Of a stretch of 64,000 bases of DNA, positions 21,106 to 31,910 are shown piece by piece. Each line of letters opens with the position of its first letter. Position 1 is the stretch's first letter. The notes under the pieces were generated by a model. It was not told where the DNA came from, did no database searches, and saw only the letters and a program-made list of their open reading frames with translations. Source of the DNA: Siphonodentalium dalli (lineage: Eukaryota > Mollusca > Scaphopoda > Gadilida > Siphonodentaliidae). The position numbers and the translations under genes were made by a program. Location of the stretch: contig CP136062.1 in assembly GCA_032622095.1 (NCBI GenBank), forward strand, positions 202,083,959-202,147,958, written 5' to 3'.

Positions 21106-23146
21106 TTTAAATATTGTTGGGAAAGGTGCTGCATTAAGTTGTTATAACTTTTGTTGCAATAAATATGTTTAAATCAATACTATAGTAATAACACATTGTA
21201 CTAATAGAATTTCCACTGGACGCAAGACCACCTGCAGCGTTACCAATTCATGGATTGCAACCACTGCAATCAGGATCCATAAACACTGCGAGCAGGACCA
21301 TTCATCAGTTTCTTTAAGTTAAAAAATAGCAATTAAATAATAACGTATTACTAGCCGTTCATAATTCGCATCGTAAATTACCACCTAACTGAAGTTTGTG
21401 TTCCAACAAAACATTAACTCTGCTCCACCTGATATTCTCGTTTATCCTGTTCTCCTGAAAATAAGCTCACATTGAACTTATTAAAAAAAAAATCACAGAT
21501 AAGCCCATATCAACATTATTTGAATCTGAATTACGCTCTATATGAATCTATATTTTAAAACAGTCCATTATGGAGAAATAAGTCAATATTGGCATTATCT
21601 AATCAACCTTTTTCATCGACACGACTTATCAGATTCATACAGCCAACATATTCTCGTGCAAATAGGTTCATATTGAACTTAAATATTCGCAAATGTTCAT
21701 TATAGGAATCAGGGAGCTAAATGTGTTCTAGAGTCGGGGAGCGAGTATACCGTGGAATGCTAAAGGTGAAGGTAACTGAAGAATGACCTTCACCTGATAC
21801 ATGCGACACGTTATTAAAGGATGACATCGCGTTTATTTGATTTGTACATAATATCTAAATAATTTTAAACTGGTGAATGAATGGGGGAATGGATTTTTGT
21901 GAGCGGGAAATTTATTTAACTAGCTGCTGTAGTTCTGGGTTTTTCCAGATCAAATTTGGCTGTGGGATAGCCCTGTCGTACACTTGGGGATTTATTTAAA
22001 AAAGTAAACACATGACCTATGATTTTTCTTACATTTTCGTGATCAACTGGTGTCAATCTAGCTGGGTAAACATCACTGGTATGGCATGCAGGCTTCAATT
22101 CAGTGAATTTTGCCGAAACGTTAACACTGTCGCCTATGGGAAACCATTTAGTTCAGTGATTCCATTAGACTTATTCTTAAATAAGTCCATTGTGAACTTA
22201 TACCCGTTATTCCGCCTTGTATAGAACATATTGCTGCATCCGCACACAATCAGACTTAAATGTTAGATCGTAGTGTACAGCAAATTATAATATATTTACT
22301 GTCGTGCGAATTGGCGCTATCTCCAGACAGAAAGAAACTTTGTCGACCAGGTAGAGACAAATACTGTTTTAATTTTCGATAAAGGTGAACAAACGAGATA
22401 AATACGATTGACTGACAACATTTAAGATGAAATAACTTGTAATCCGATCCATGGTAGTTACTCGCTGCAATGAAATATGTCTAAATATTACTCCAGCTTG
22501 ACTTGAAATTCATTTTATATAATTATATACTATACAAAAAGGGGTTGTGTGCAACTTATTAAGCCCTTCTCCGATGTCCTGGTTTCCGCGTAACTCCTAT
22601 ACAATTCAAGTAGGGGATGGCAATTGCTCTACTGTGTGGGTTACATATTTGGCTCCTCTCAATTAACATTTCAATTTAAGTTTAATTTTTGCCTTTATAT
22701 TATAGAATCTGATCAACAAATATTATGCATCAATACATCATCTTGTTGTTTTTTCCCAATAAATTTAGATGTGACCATAGACTTGTGAATATGAAAAATG
22801 TTCATCTATAAATAGATATTCATTCATAAATATTTCTTTTTTTATAAATTGTTGCTATAATTCCTGGGTATATGGGATTATGGATCGCCTTATTTGATTC
22901 AAGGGGGTATTCGGCAATGCGACTATTCTTCAGTTGCAAAACGGCAAGCCCTTTGCATCTTGAACAAATGTCAGTTGTTTAAATTAGACATACATGTAGA
23001 TTAATGGTTTGATTCTTGAATTTACATGGGGTTATTCACCAAGAACAAATGACATTTTTGTCATTGCGGCGTATTTCACCACATGGCAGCGACCACACAT
23101 TTTACTAGTATGGACCAAATGATCTCTATATGGATCGCGGTCATGT
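21106..23146. other. AT-rich stretch without a recognised gene
   Basis: No convincing coding sequence. The segment at about 21560-21650 (AACAGTCCATTATGG, then GGCATTATCTAATC) resembles 33508-33605, so it is probably an old dispersed repeat. Confidence 0.4.
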
Positions 23147-23835
23147 TGGGAGGGGTCATCAACACTTTTTTCGACAACATAGTTTTAAATATTTGCGGAA
23201 CAAACGTGCGTAGCTGCCAATAATTTCACCAGAAATGTCCTTACCACACCATTCGAGCACTGGGATTGTGATGGCCTTCCTATTAGCAATCCAGGTCAGT
23301 AATAAGATAACACCATGTCCACACCCCAATGTCAGCGCAAAGCACCGATTACATGTATAGTGTGCACATATAAATGGCTGAGATGTCATCATTGGAGGTC
23401 GCAACCGAAGTAGAGTCTGTTCGGGTGGACAAAGAAACAATGTGTGAGATATGCGGATTTAAAACTAAATACAAGTACAATTTGAAGATACACAAATCAA
23501 GACGCCGTGGATACATCTCTCAAAGTGCTAACAATCACACCAGAAACAAGTTCAGAAGCACACCATGTTTGTGGGAAGATTTTCAAATCAAAACCGAGGT
23601 TGGTCCTGCATAGAACAGGGAAACATATGAACGAATTTAAGCATGAGTGCAGCGGTAATGAACACAACCAAACGACACAATTTAAGTTCCATTGTGCTTC
23701 CCATGTGGAACTGGCGCTGGAGAAGTGCGACAAACCTGGCTGTTCTGCAACAATTAAATCTGCGGGATCAAAGGGACACGTGATATCAGTTCACGAATCA
23801 AATAATGACATTTCGTCTGAAGCATGCGGCAGGTT
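23147..23835 (+). pseudogene. Zinc-finger gene fragment, duplicate 1
   Basis: The fragment encodes a Cys/His-rich protein. One frame gives EVATEVESV then CEICGFKTKYKYNLKIHKS, a finger-like unit lacking its second His. After a frame change near 23510-23530 it gives VCGKIFKSKPRLVLHRTGKH, FKHECSGNEH, and CDKPGCSAT with the downstream His residues of a further finger. The whole 0.69-kb segment is repeated at 31075-31810 in the same orientation. The two copies carry different frame lesions, so both look like pseudogenes or parts of a repeated element. Homology to copy 2 stops near 23832, just before the 3' region of the LINE. Confidence 0.6.
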
Positions 23836-23859
23836 TTCAGCAGTAAGAGCCAGTTAGTG

Positions 23860-26800
23860 TAAACATATTTTTATTTCCAAATCCAAACATAATACACATA
23901 ATACACAAGTGACATAAATATATAACATATAAGAGATAAAAGTATGGAAATGAGGATCAGACAACAAGCCCGAGGGCTTATATGAAGTATTCTCCTCTTT
24001 GGCGACATGCCCCTTCCTCAATAAGTGAGGGAGGGGTATCGATCAGACGGGAAAGGATATAAATAATGTTTTTTTAAAGGAGAAGTAACTAAGTTTGAGT
24101 TGGGGATGGAAACAGCGGGAAGATAATGTTGGGGATAACAGGAGGCAGAGAGAGAGATAGAGAGAGAGAAAGAGAGAGAGAGAGAATGAGAGAGAGTGAG
24201 AAAGTGGAGGGGCAGAGTTTTCAATAATTTAGTTGCTGCGTGATGAAAATTATGCTCGTAGTGATATGCATGCGTCAGGCTCCATGGGAGGGGGTCAATC
24301 GCAATGGCCAATTCCTATTTCAATGGTGTTCACTGTGAATATCGCTGCATTCTTCATGTAGAATCATTTCACGTATATACAGGATAGTGACATGTAAGTA
24401 ACTTACAAAATAATTGTTATCGGAAGACATTTAGTACTACATATATAATGGGGAACATCGTGCTGCCGCATAACGCGGCCGGAATCCAAAGCAATTTGTT
24501 ACCCATACAGATCATGGAAATCTTTTTGTTTTCATAATATATGTCTGTACTGCATTAAATATTTGTTTGTTTTCGCGAAGACTAAGCTCCCTTGACCCCT
24601 GCATTAGTGTATTCTCAGATAAGGCAACATTTGGTAGGGAGTCATATAGTTCTCTTCTGGGCTCTTGATAAAATGTACATTCAAAGAGATAGTGGTAAGT
24701 TGTCTCAAATTCCCCACATAAACAGAAGGGGAAATGTTTTACATGGTTATCTGTCAGGTCACCACTCAGGTGGCTGCAGTTCAATCTTAACCGGGTGTGA
24801 AGGATATGAGATTTACGGGATTTACTATGATAAAAATAGGCAGGTGGACGTATATTGTCCCTGTTCAGTTCTTTTTTGAAGTCTTCGATTGTACTGCAGC
24901 TTTTTATAGTTTCCGGTAGTTTGTTCCATTCGGTAATTGTAGATGGTAAGAATGAATCCATATAATAGTCATAGTTAATATTCGAGGGTAGTCTTATATG
25001 TTCAAATCTGAAATTATATCTGGAATTGTTTGCCTGGATTGGTCGTACATAGTTTCTCAGGATTGAAGGTGCAGTTCCACGTATCATCTTAAAAAATTGG
25101 CATAGCTTGTGTTTTCTACGACGTGAAGAAAGGAGTTCCCAGCCAGTTTCTGATAAAAGGCGCGCATTACTCGTACTGATGGTTGCACCTGTTACTATTC
25201 GGGCCATTTCGTACTGTACCTTTTCAATGTCATCACTAAGATAATCGGGGCAGTTATCCCACACAGGGGAGGCATATTCCAGTATTGGTCGGATAAATGT
25301 GTAGTGTATTTTTTCAAGCGTTTCTCTACTTAGTTTATATCTATGTTTTCGTACTAAATTTACACGACCCCATGCTTTATCGAGCATAGATCTTATGTGG
25401 ATACCCCATGACCCCATGTTATCGAAAGTAAGTCCCAGATGTTTATGGCTGTCAACCTCGATAATTGTCCCGGCTCCCATGGTCAGGCGTGGGTGATATA
25501 CTGGCGTTTCTTTCCTGGAGATTAAGAGAGCTTCCGTTTTTAGGGGATTGAATTTTACAAGCCATTCTGATGCCCAACACATGAGAGTTTCGAGGTCATC
25601 ATTTATTAGTTTTGCGGCCATGGTGGGATCTTCGATAGTGAGAAATAGTGAGGTATCATCAGCAAATAGACGAATGTTACACCGTATATTTTCGGTTATA
25701 TCATTAATATAAATCAAGAACAAAAGAGGGCCCAATACTGAGCCTTGTGGGACACCGGCTGTTACATCTTGTAATTCCGAGTGTGTGCCGTCTATGACAA
25801 CTTGTTGCTGCCTACATTCAAGATACGATTTCAATAATTTATGCAGGTTTCCATTTACACCCATTTTCGTCAGTTTGTTCAAAAGGCCACGGTGCCAGAC
25901 TTTATCGAACGCTTTACTTATGTCGCAGAATACACACCGGACCTCTTTTCCGTCGTCTAGTGATCGACATATATTGCCATATATTTCGGTAAGTTGGAAA
26001 ACTGTTGAGTCATTGCGCATGAAACCAGCTTGGTAAAATGATAATAGATTGTTTTCATCAAGAAATTCCCATAGGTATTTATAAATACATTTTTCGTAGA
26101 CCTTTGAGATGCAGCTTAGTAGGGAAATTGGTCGGTAATTTGATATAAGACTGCGGTCACCACTCTTGAATATAGGTGTAACATGGGAACGCTTCCACTG
26201 GGGTGGGTAGTAACTGTTTTCGGTGAATATTCTAAAATAAAATTCAAGAGGTTCGCAGAGCGAGGAAGCACAATTTTTCAAAACCCTCGGGCTTATTCCG
26301 TCGGGCCCACTTGACTTAGATATTTTGAGACTTTTTAACGCTTTGTAAATGTCAGGGGCTGTTATTTTTATATCGCTTAATGTGGATATGGAGTTATCAG
26401 GATCGAGCACTGGTAGGCGTTTCCCGACGTCATCAACTGATGAAATATTACAAAAATAGGAATTGAAAGCATTTGCTTTTTCAGTTGGTGAGATCAGGAA
26501 GTCGCCGTTTATGTTCAAGGGGGGTATTGATCGATCACTAGTTGTAAATACTATTTTTTGGAGGGTTTTCCACCAAGAAGACTGGTCATTTGATGGATTA
26601 TTTAATGTACGTTCATTCTTGGTGTCATAATCACGTTTGCTTTTTCTAATAGCCGATGTAGTTTCATTACGTTTAGATCTAAAGTTTGCCCATGTTTGTG
26701 GCGTGTTTCGCTTTTTAGCTATCTTGTGTAATCGATTTCGTTGCCTCATCATTTTCCGAACATTACACGTAAGCCATTGGGGACTACCTTTCCGGATCAG

Positions 26801-28350
26801 TACTATCTTATTGGGGATATTTTCACTGCATACCTTCTTAATTTTTGCAGTCAAGTTATCTGCATGAGTTGATAGTTCAAATGGTGTATTATCGTCATAG
26901 TTCCAGCTCAAGAAGTCTTCGTTCATGGTATCGAAGTCAGCCAGATTATAGTTCCAAACTCGTCTGGTGTGGGTTGTAGCAGATTTATGTTTCAGAAGTT
27001 TTATCCGAGCAACAACTGGACAGTGATACCTAACTATGTTATCGAATATGTTACCAAGAACACAAGGGGGGTAAACAAGGCTGGGGTTGCTAGTCATGAG
27101 CAAGTCGAGAATAGATGAGGAGTTTTCAGTAAAATGCGTTTTATCAGTAACCAATTGGGCCAGTCCACGTTCGCTACATATGCCGTTTATCTTGCCATTA
27201 CCATTGTGTACGTAGTTTTCATTGAAATCTCCACCTATTATGACATCCAGGTCGCTATCGCGCGCGAGGGAAATGTTATCATTAATTTTCGTCCACTGGC
27301 TTGCGGGGGAGTTGGGAGGGCGATAGAAACATCCTACAAGACAGCGTTTTGTGTTAATTGTAACATCTATCCAGATAGCTTCTACTTCATCACTGTCGAG
27401 GTCTTCGCGTATTTTGAATGGTATAGTGTCCCGAACGTAAATACACACACCCCCTCCCGTTCTACCATCGTTCCTGTCTTTGCGGGCGGGGTCGTGGTAA
27501 CCAGGAAGATGGATTTCTGAGTCCGGAATAGAATGATCTAGCCATGATTCGGTTAATAGACATACGTCGTACTCGCCAATTGATGTTTCTGCTGCAAGTA
27601 TATCTAATTTATTTCTGATGCTCTGTGTATTCAATACCAGTATCGAATGACTGTTTTGTTCAGTTTCAAGGGTTGAATTAGGGCCTGGGTTAGTCTCAAC
27701 ATCCCCCGAGAGGATCAACAGAGCCCGTGCCAAAAATACTGCTAATACTGTTAGAATTGTCACGCATATGAGGAATACAGTTGTGTGTGACATCACACGT
27801 TTAGTGTTCAGTTTCGACTTTTCATCATCGGAATTTAGAGAATTATATATTTTCTTATCTGCCATGTTATAAATGAGAACACGGAATTGTTCCACTGGGA
27901 AGAAAATGAAAACCAACAGTGTCAATGTTAATGCAGTTATAAGATCCAGACCATTCAAGCGCATCATGATATAAAACAGACATGATTCAGACTGTTTGAC
28001 ACAGAGACGCCCCCTCCCTGACAGCCTGACAGCAAGAGAGTGAAATGCACCGATTCTTGCCCTATGTAACATTGTATCACCCATTATCAAAAGTCATGTC
28101 AAAATCCTGAGAACAGTTCTGCTTTGGGCATCCTCGGTGCATAGTAACAAACATATAAATAGAGCATACTCTGGCAACATATATAAATGTATATGTATCA
28201 TTGGTGTGTTTTAAAATTGTTTTCAACCCAGTGTGTTTGCTAGGTGGGGGTGAGTAAGTAGGGGGAAGAGAACATAGTAGAACAAAATAGCAGTTGAGTA
28301 AAGTGAACAAGAGAATAAAGATAGCTTGAATAGCAATAGAGTGCATACCA
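23860..28350 (-). mobile_element. CR1-type LINE carrying an intact ORF
   Basis: The intact ORF lies at 24512-28090. On the minus strand a 3' region of about 650 bp follows the stop and reaches an A-rich GGAAATAAAAATATG stretch near 23862-23876, the likely 3' end. A GA-rich microsatellite interrupts it at 24148-24190. The 5' boundary is uncertain; 28090-28350 is tentatively leader. No target duplication was identified. The low-coordinate end abuts the broken end of the zinc-finger duplicate, which suggests insertion into that repeat. Confidence 0.6.
24512..28090 (-). CDS. LINE polyprotein: hydrophobic leader, 2A peptide, endonuclease and reverse transcriptase
   Basis: The protein copies a CR1-clade non-LTR retrotransposon by target-primed reverse transcription. 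The open frame has 1192 codons without a stop. Residues 49-66 and about 104-122 are hydrophobic segments. GDVETNPGP at residues 129-137 (27706-27680) is a canonical 2A motif at which ribosomes skip a peptide bond between Gly136 and Pro137. The endonuclease spans about 148-362 (LNTQSIRNK, LTESWL, GGDFNEN, HCPVV). Reverse transcriptase spans about 600-880 (YRPISLLS, AFDKVWH, GVPQGSVLGP, FADDTSL). The C-terminus has a Cys/His motif, CLCGEFETTYHYLFEC. No separate ORF1 was found upstream. The true start may be an internal ATG near residues 42-43 or 76. Length and intactness suggest a young copy. Confidence 0.93.
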   Translation of the reverse strand: MIMGDTMLHRARIGAFHSLAVRLSGRGRLCVKQSESCLFYIMMRLNGLDLITALTLTLLVFIFFPVEQFRVLIYNMADKKIYNSLNSDDEKSKLNTKRVMSHTTVFLICVTILTVLAVFLARALLILSGDVETNPGPNSTLETEQNSHSILVLNTQSIRNKLDILAAETSIGEYDVCLLTESWLDHSIPDSEIHLPGYHDPARKDRNDGRTGGGVCIYVRDTIPFKIREDLDSDEVEAIWIDVTINTKRCLVGCFYRPPNSPASQWTKINDNISLARDSDLDVIIGGDFNENYVHNGNGKINGICSERGLAQLVTDKTHFTENSSSILDLLMTSNPSLVYPPCVLGNIFDNIVRYHCPVVARIKLLKHKSATTHTRRVWNYNLADFDTMNEDFLSWNYDDNTPFELSTHADNLTAKIKKVCSENIPNKIVLIRKGSPQWLTCNVRKMMRQRNRLHKIAKKRNTPQTWANFRSKRNETTSAIRKSKRDYDTKNERTLNNPSNDQSSWWKTLQKIVFTTSDRSIPPLNINGDFLISPTEKANAFNSYFCNISSVDDVGKRLPVLDPDNSISTLSDIKITAPDIYKALKSLKISKSSGPDGISPRVLKNCASSLCEPLEFYFRIFTENSYYPPQWKRSHVTPIFKSGDRSLISNYRPISLLSCISKVYEKCIYKYLWEFLDENNLLSFYQAGFMRNDSTVFQLTEIYGNICRSLDDGKEVRCVFCDISKAFDKVWHRGLLNKLTKMGVNGNLHKLLKSYLECRQQQVVIDGTHSELQDVTAGVPQGSVLGPLLFLIYINDITENIRCNIRLFADDTSLFLTIEDPTMAAKLINDDLETLMCWASEWLVKFNPLKTEALLISRKETPVYHPRLTMGAGTIIEVDSHKHLGLTFDNMGSWGIHIRSMLDKAWGRVNLVRKHRYKLSRETLEKIHYTFIRPILEYASPVWDNCPDYLSDDIEKVQYEMARIVTGATISTSNARLLSETGWELLSSRRRKHKLCQFFKMIRGTAPSILRNYVRPIQANNSRYNFRFEHIRLPSNINYDYYMDSFLPSTITEWNKLPETIKSCSTIEDFKKELNRDNIRPPAYFYHSKSRKSHILHTRLRLNCSHLSGDLTDNHVKHFPFCLCGEFETTYHYLFECTFYQEPRRELYDSLPNVALSENTLMQGSRELSLRENKQIFNAVQTYIMKTKRFP

Positions 28351-30940
28351 AGTATGGTTGTGCCGGCCGATCGGGAACTTTATCTGTGTAATCGTTATCT
28401 AGGAACATCTATGGAAATGGGGATAATCAATATGTTTTGGCGATATGCAATGCTTCAATGTTCAGGTACTTTAATGATATGTTTTGGTATATTCCGATGT
28501 GTACAGATGTTCATATTTCAGACATGTACCGCTATTCTACCGGATGGGGTAGCGTACCTGCAATGTTTCAATGAGATTCATTTTATCTAATGGGGACGGC
28601 ATAAGTGAGTTGTAGAAATATTCATGTGACGTACAATTTAAGAAGGGGAACGTGGACCGATGAGGTAAGTTAGGAGTAGATGAGTCTGAAATTATATCAT
28701 AGAAGTGTCTGCCTAATTGAGAGAGCGTATCATTTACATATGCAACACAATATTTACAAAGCTCAACATGGGATACAATTATAAATACAATCGTAATATA
28801 TAATTATTATATAATATACATAATAAGCTATGGTACAGGGGCAGAATGAAGGGCTTATGTTAGACAGCCAGTACTTTGAGGCTGCAGTAATGCGCAAAGT
28901 AGTTCGATTTAAGTGCGATTTATTTGTACCATCTAATATCGAGGATTCATATCGTTATAATTCAGACTGATTGTGCAAAGTATTCACTAGCTCCAGTTCC
29001 CATACCCACTAAGAAAAACGGCTGGATGGCTATAGTAATAATAGCCAACAACAGACCAGGATCATAGGGCGTATGAAACCATATCAGGCACCAGCAAATG
29101 ATCATCTCCCCCGAGGAGTAGCGGTAACCCCGCGGAAAGGAGAAAAAAAAACTGAGCAGGAATAGGAAGTGGAGGCGGTGTGGAATACTTAATTTTAATT
29201 GAGTGTCATTAGTGTCGAATTATTGTCCTGTATATAATATAAATGTCCTAATATTTTATTCACGCGCAAGGGAACGATCTTTATGGTTTGAATATATCCA
29301 ATGTAACAAGATAAAGTAATTTTCGCGGGCAGTACAGAATGTGGACGGATGGACGAACGACGTAATTGGCATCAGTATGTCATGTACACGTATGCCATGG
29401 TACACAACAACATGTTACTATTATATACGTATTATATACACGTGTGAATGAGCCGGTATTTATTGTTTAATTCATGGAATTGTTACATCACTTTAAACAT
29501 GGCACACAGTTATGTAGATGTATATTTAAGGAAGGTTTAGCAGAGGGGCAAGCACTGATAACCAGACTGTATTATTCAGATCCAATGTCACTGCAATCAT
29601 ACAGTATATAAAGGCATAAACAAAAACGAAGACAACATGTAAAATTAGTTGAACATACATATACACACATGCATACCTGTGATTACGCGCAGTGTCAATG
29701 TGAGTGCAACGTGATGTGTAGAATATCAGGGCATTTCGATACGCCAAGCCACATGGTTGTTTGCACCAGTCCGGTCAGTCTGACCGATTGGCCTAGATGC
29801 GGATATCTCGTGCGCGTTTGACCTGTGAATTATGATGTCGCATGAATCTATATACTGGTTGACCGGTTTCATTTCATGGCAGCGATAACAAATCGTGCTT
29901 CATGGTTTGGGAATTAGAATTGTCATGCCGAGAATATGTGAGTAATCTTGCGCATACGTGGTAATACACATTCGCGAATTAGTTTGAATCGTTATTACTG
30001 TGATAGGCCATGAATGTGCGTATGCGTGATGATAATTATGGAGAGTTGACATGCGTATTTTCATTTTCAAGTCAGAAGACTGGTCTTTTATTAAGAAAGG
30101 ATATCCGTTTATCGAATTTCAAGGAATATATATTGAAGTACACAGGGATTATTTCATGAGATTTCGGTATACCAGTGGAGCTGACAGGTGAGTTTATTTA
30201 TATGTGCGAATTTCGCTTTTGCTTATATGTCCCGTTGTATATATGGGATTATTATACTCACGTCAATATTACATATACTTATAATACGTAATTGTTTGTT
30301 CTCAGTCTGAGAGTGTGGCCAGATATCCCAGTTATGGGTGGGGTACACTTAGAAGAATGACCGAGCAATAGCTGGGTGTGGAACAATTTTTGAAATGCTT
30401 TACATTCGGCGTATAGTTAGGTTTGTTGGCGGATCACATTGGTTAAATGGAGAAAAAAAAATCAAATCAGATAACTGTGTGAGAGCCAGTGGTACATTCG
30501 TTGAATCAGCGCGTATAATAAATGGTTTGTAACATGGAGAGAACGCGAAATGCGGTGTGTATAGGTGAGTAAAGTTCCATGTTGGATGTTGATTGTCGAT
30601 AGGCATCAGCGGACGTTCGACTTTTAGCTGTACAAACAATCAACATTCAAGAAACAATATCACGTATTGGTAACCAATCTGTGTATACCACCGTGAGGTG
30701 CTACAGGCATTTAACGCCTTTGATATATGCAGGCAGCACTATACGCACTAAGGCTGCACATGTTGTCTGCCACGTAGTTTATCGTCTAGTTCATTCATGC
30801 TCTCCAGGGTCGTGAACCTGAGAGGTCTGTCATTTTCGCGGATCTTAACTAGTGTTGCGCCATCTATTGTCCAGGTGCTGTGTATAAAGTTATCCTTTTG
30901 GAGGGCCCTAGACTTTTTGTATATATAGCCAGTTGACAGA
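28351..30940. other. Long stretch without a recognised gene
   Basis: AT-rich sequence with alternating AT tracts near 28790-28830. No frame with family similarity, RNA gene or clear terminal repeat was found. Confidence 0.45.
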
Positions 30941-30944
30941 ACAC

Positions 30945-31910
30945 ACAGAAGGAATGCATAGGGAATCCGGTTTCACGTATGACGATGCGACAAACAGTAC
31001 AAATGGAGATCCAGCCACAAGGCGCACAAGAGTGTTTGCAACAAAACAAAAAAGGCTGACGGTGGTGTTGGGACGGGTGAGGTCATCAACATTTTTTTCG
31101 ACAATATATATTTAATTAGTTGCCGAAACTGGGGGCGTGAACAAACGTGCGTAGCTGCCATAATTTCACCATAAATGTCATTACCACATCATTCGTGCAC
31201 TGGGATTGTGATGGCCTTCCTATTTGCAATCCAGGTCAGTAATAAGATAATACCATGTCCACACCGCAGTGTCCGTGCGAAGCACCGATTACGTGTATAG
31301 TGTGCACGTATAAATGGCAAAACTTGCAAACGCGGTATTCATTCTGTCCGAGATGTCACCATTGGAGATCGCAACCGAAGTAGAGTCTGTTCAACTGGAC
31401 AAAGAAACAACGTGTGAGATATGCGGATTTAGAACTAAATACAAGTACAGCATGAAGATACACAAATCAAGACGCCGTGGATCCCTGTCACAAAGTGCTA
31501 CAGCTACAATCACACCAGACACAAGTTCTCAAGCACACCATGTTTGTGGGAAGATTTTCAAATCAAAACCGGGGTTGGTCCTGCGTAGAAAAGGGAAACA
31601 TGAACGAATTTAAGCATGAGTGCAGCGGTAATGAACACAACCAAACGACACAATTTAAGTTCCATTCTGCTTCCAATGTGGAACTGGCGCTGGAGAAGTG
31701 CGACAAATCTGGCTGTTCTGCAACATTTAAATCTGCGGAATCAAAGACGAGGCACGTGACATCAGTTCACGAATCAAACAATGACATTTCGTGTGAAACA
31801 TGCGACAGGGAATGAATAGGGAATCCCGTTTCATGTACGACTGATGCGACAAACAGTACAAATGGAGATCCAGCCTCAAGGCGCACAGGAGTGTTTGCAA
31901 AAAAAGGTAT
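30945..31910 (+). repeat. Direct repeats flanking the second zinc-finger copy
   Basis: A segment of about 100 bp (GGGAATCCGGTTTCACGTA, then GCGACAAACAGTACAAATGG, then AAGGCGCACAAGAGTGTTTG) at 30960-31050 recurs at 31815-31905. It brackets the zinc-finger segment, as if the unit were tandemly duplicated or the fingers belonged to a repeat with long direct ends. Confidence 0.65.
31075..31812 (+). pseudogene. Zinc-finger gene fragment, duplicate 2
   Basis: The same segment as 23147-23835 at high identity. CEICGFRTKYKYSMKIHKS and HHVCGKIFKSKPG are in one frame here, opening at 31314, and the frame ends at 31613. FKHECSGNEH, CDKSGCSATFKSAESKTRH (C2H2-compatible spacing with the later His) and CETCDRE follow in another frame. 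The lesion is at a different place from that of duplicate 1. The function of the parent gene is unknown; zinc fingers would suggest nucleic-acid binding. Confidence 0.6.

Noticed and set aside
28077-28346. A separate ORF1 of the CR1-type LINE
   Set aside because: The 89-codon frame has no RNA-binding or coiled-coil features and overlaps the start of the large ORF, so it is treated as leader sequence.
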